Source: Lutacidiplasma sp049802875
Lineage (GTDB): Archaea > Thermoplasmatota > Thermoplasmata > Lutacidiplasmatales > UBA184
Length of the DNA stretch: 6,064 nucleotides
Assembly (NCBI GenBank): GCA_049802875.1
Contig: JBARNH010000026.1
Coordinates: 1 to 6,064, forward strand
Reading direction: 5' to 3'
Of the stretch, positions 5,617 through 6,064 are shown one piece after another. The first letter of the stretch is position 1. Each line of letters starts with the position of its first letter. The translations under genes and the position numbers were made by a program. The notes beneath the pieces were generated by a model. That model was not told the DNA's origin. It did not search any database and worked only from the letters and a program-made list of their open reading frames with translations.

Positions 5617-6009
5617 TCATAGGCTAATCGTGTACTCTGAGGTTGGGCCATCGTAGATCAGAATCATTCTCGTCACAACGTCACGCCCAAGGAGTGCGAC
5701 GAGACCCATTCCCTTCAACGGAGCGCCCGTGACGCTGTTGAAATCCATAACGAGTCCGACGCCTTGAATCTGCAAACGAATCGGATAAACCGGCTGTTTT
5801 GTCGGTCCCCCGGCCGTTCCAACTGGGATCACTCCTACGAGATTGATGCCCAAGTAAGGGACGACACTGGAGTCAACCGCGGTGATCGTCTCCCCGGTGT
5901 CTATCAGTGCGACACCAGTGACAGGTGGAGGCACCGGCCATTGCCGATAAGTTAAGGGCCAATCCGCCGACGACGGACTGACGTTTCCACTGGAAGCAGT
6001 TCCCTTCAT
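5617..6009 (-). CDS. Retropepsin-like aspartic protease domain protein
   Basis: This 130-residue protein resembles the small single-domain aspartyl proteases of bacteria and archaea related to retroviral proteases, which act as dimers with one catalytic Asp per subunit. The active-site segment is VALIDTGETITAVDSSVV (D37 catalytic), matching the family pattern ALIDTGAS-x-x-x-x-D except for Glu in place of Ala at residue 40. A region with the flap glycines (about 60-75) and two hydrophobic strands follow. The C-terminal ALLGRDVV and IYDGPTSEYTI match the hydrophobic-hydrophobic-Gly-Arg-Asp and Y-[N/D]-G-P endings of the family. No signal peptide or membrane segment is visible. The ATG at 6009 is the best in-window start, but the frame stays open for 18 more codons to the window edge, so a longer protein is possible; that extension (arginine/serine/alanine-rich) looks non-coding. 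The natural substrate is unknown. Confidence 0.78.
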   Translation of the reverse strand: MKGTASSGNVSPSSADWPLTYRQWPVPPPVTGVALIDTGETITAVDSSVVPYLGINLVGVIPVGTAGGPTKQPVYPIRLQIQGVGLVMDFNSVTGAPLKGMGLVALLGRDVVTRMILIYDGPTSEYTISL

Positions 6010-6064
6010 CCGGCCTCGGCAACGTCTATGGGATGCCGCTGCGTCCCTCGAGCTCGGTGCAACC

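Noticed and set aside
5331..5651. Minus-strand frame of 106 codons across the protease-reductase gap
   Set aside because: It overlaps both well-supported genes in other frames and has low-complexity, non-protein-like composition.

Overview
The window looks like GC-rich archaeal DNA, most likely from a Thermoplasmatota relative. The main evidence is a large secreted, membrane-anchored protein with repeated modules built around a 'GLPxGTxW' core, a style common in Thermoplasmata surface proteins. Supporting signs are that most genes lack a clear Shine-Dalgarno site, and that an AT-rich TATA-like box lies about 24 bases before the ATG of the antitoxin gene, as expected for leaderless transcripts. 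The taxonomic call is an inference; no rRNA or other phylogenetic marker is present.

Layout: the left edge (1-159) holds the 3' end of an unidentified plus-strand gene. Everything else is on the minus strand. Read in the direction of transcription, from right to left, these genes are: a small retropepsin-like aspartic protease (5617-6009), an NAD(P)H-dependent aldo/keto reductase (4415-5431), a VapB (AbrB-type) antitoxin (4062-4274) overlapping a VapC PIN-domain toxin (3694-4062) by one base, and a 1059-residue surface protein (417-3596). The surface protein has twelve NHL-type blades arranged as 6 + 6, three beta-sandwich-like modules, one C-terminal membrane helix and a proline-rich cytoplasmic tail. 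It converges on the plus-strand gene across 257 bases with no gene.

Apart from the vapBC pair, the gaps (185, 140 and 97 bases) suggest separate transcription units rather than one operon. The gaps hold candidate regulatory structure: two hairpins with the same GGTTGC/GCAAC stem between protease and reductase, a GATAA-N6-TTATC dyad just before the reductase, and a cluster of inverted repeats between reductase and vapB.

I see no CRISPR array, insertion sequence, tRNA, rRNA or clear novel multi-gene system. The points most worth a second look are the double six-bladed propeller protein, the VapC lacking its fourth acidic residue, the DTGE active-site motif of the protease, and the twin hairpins.
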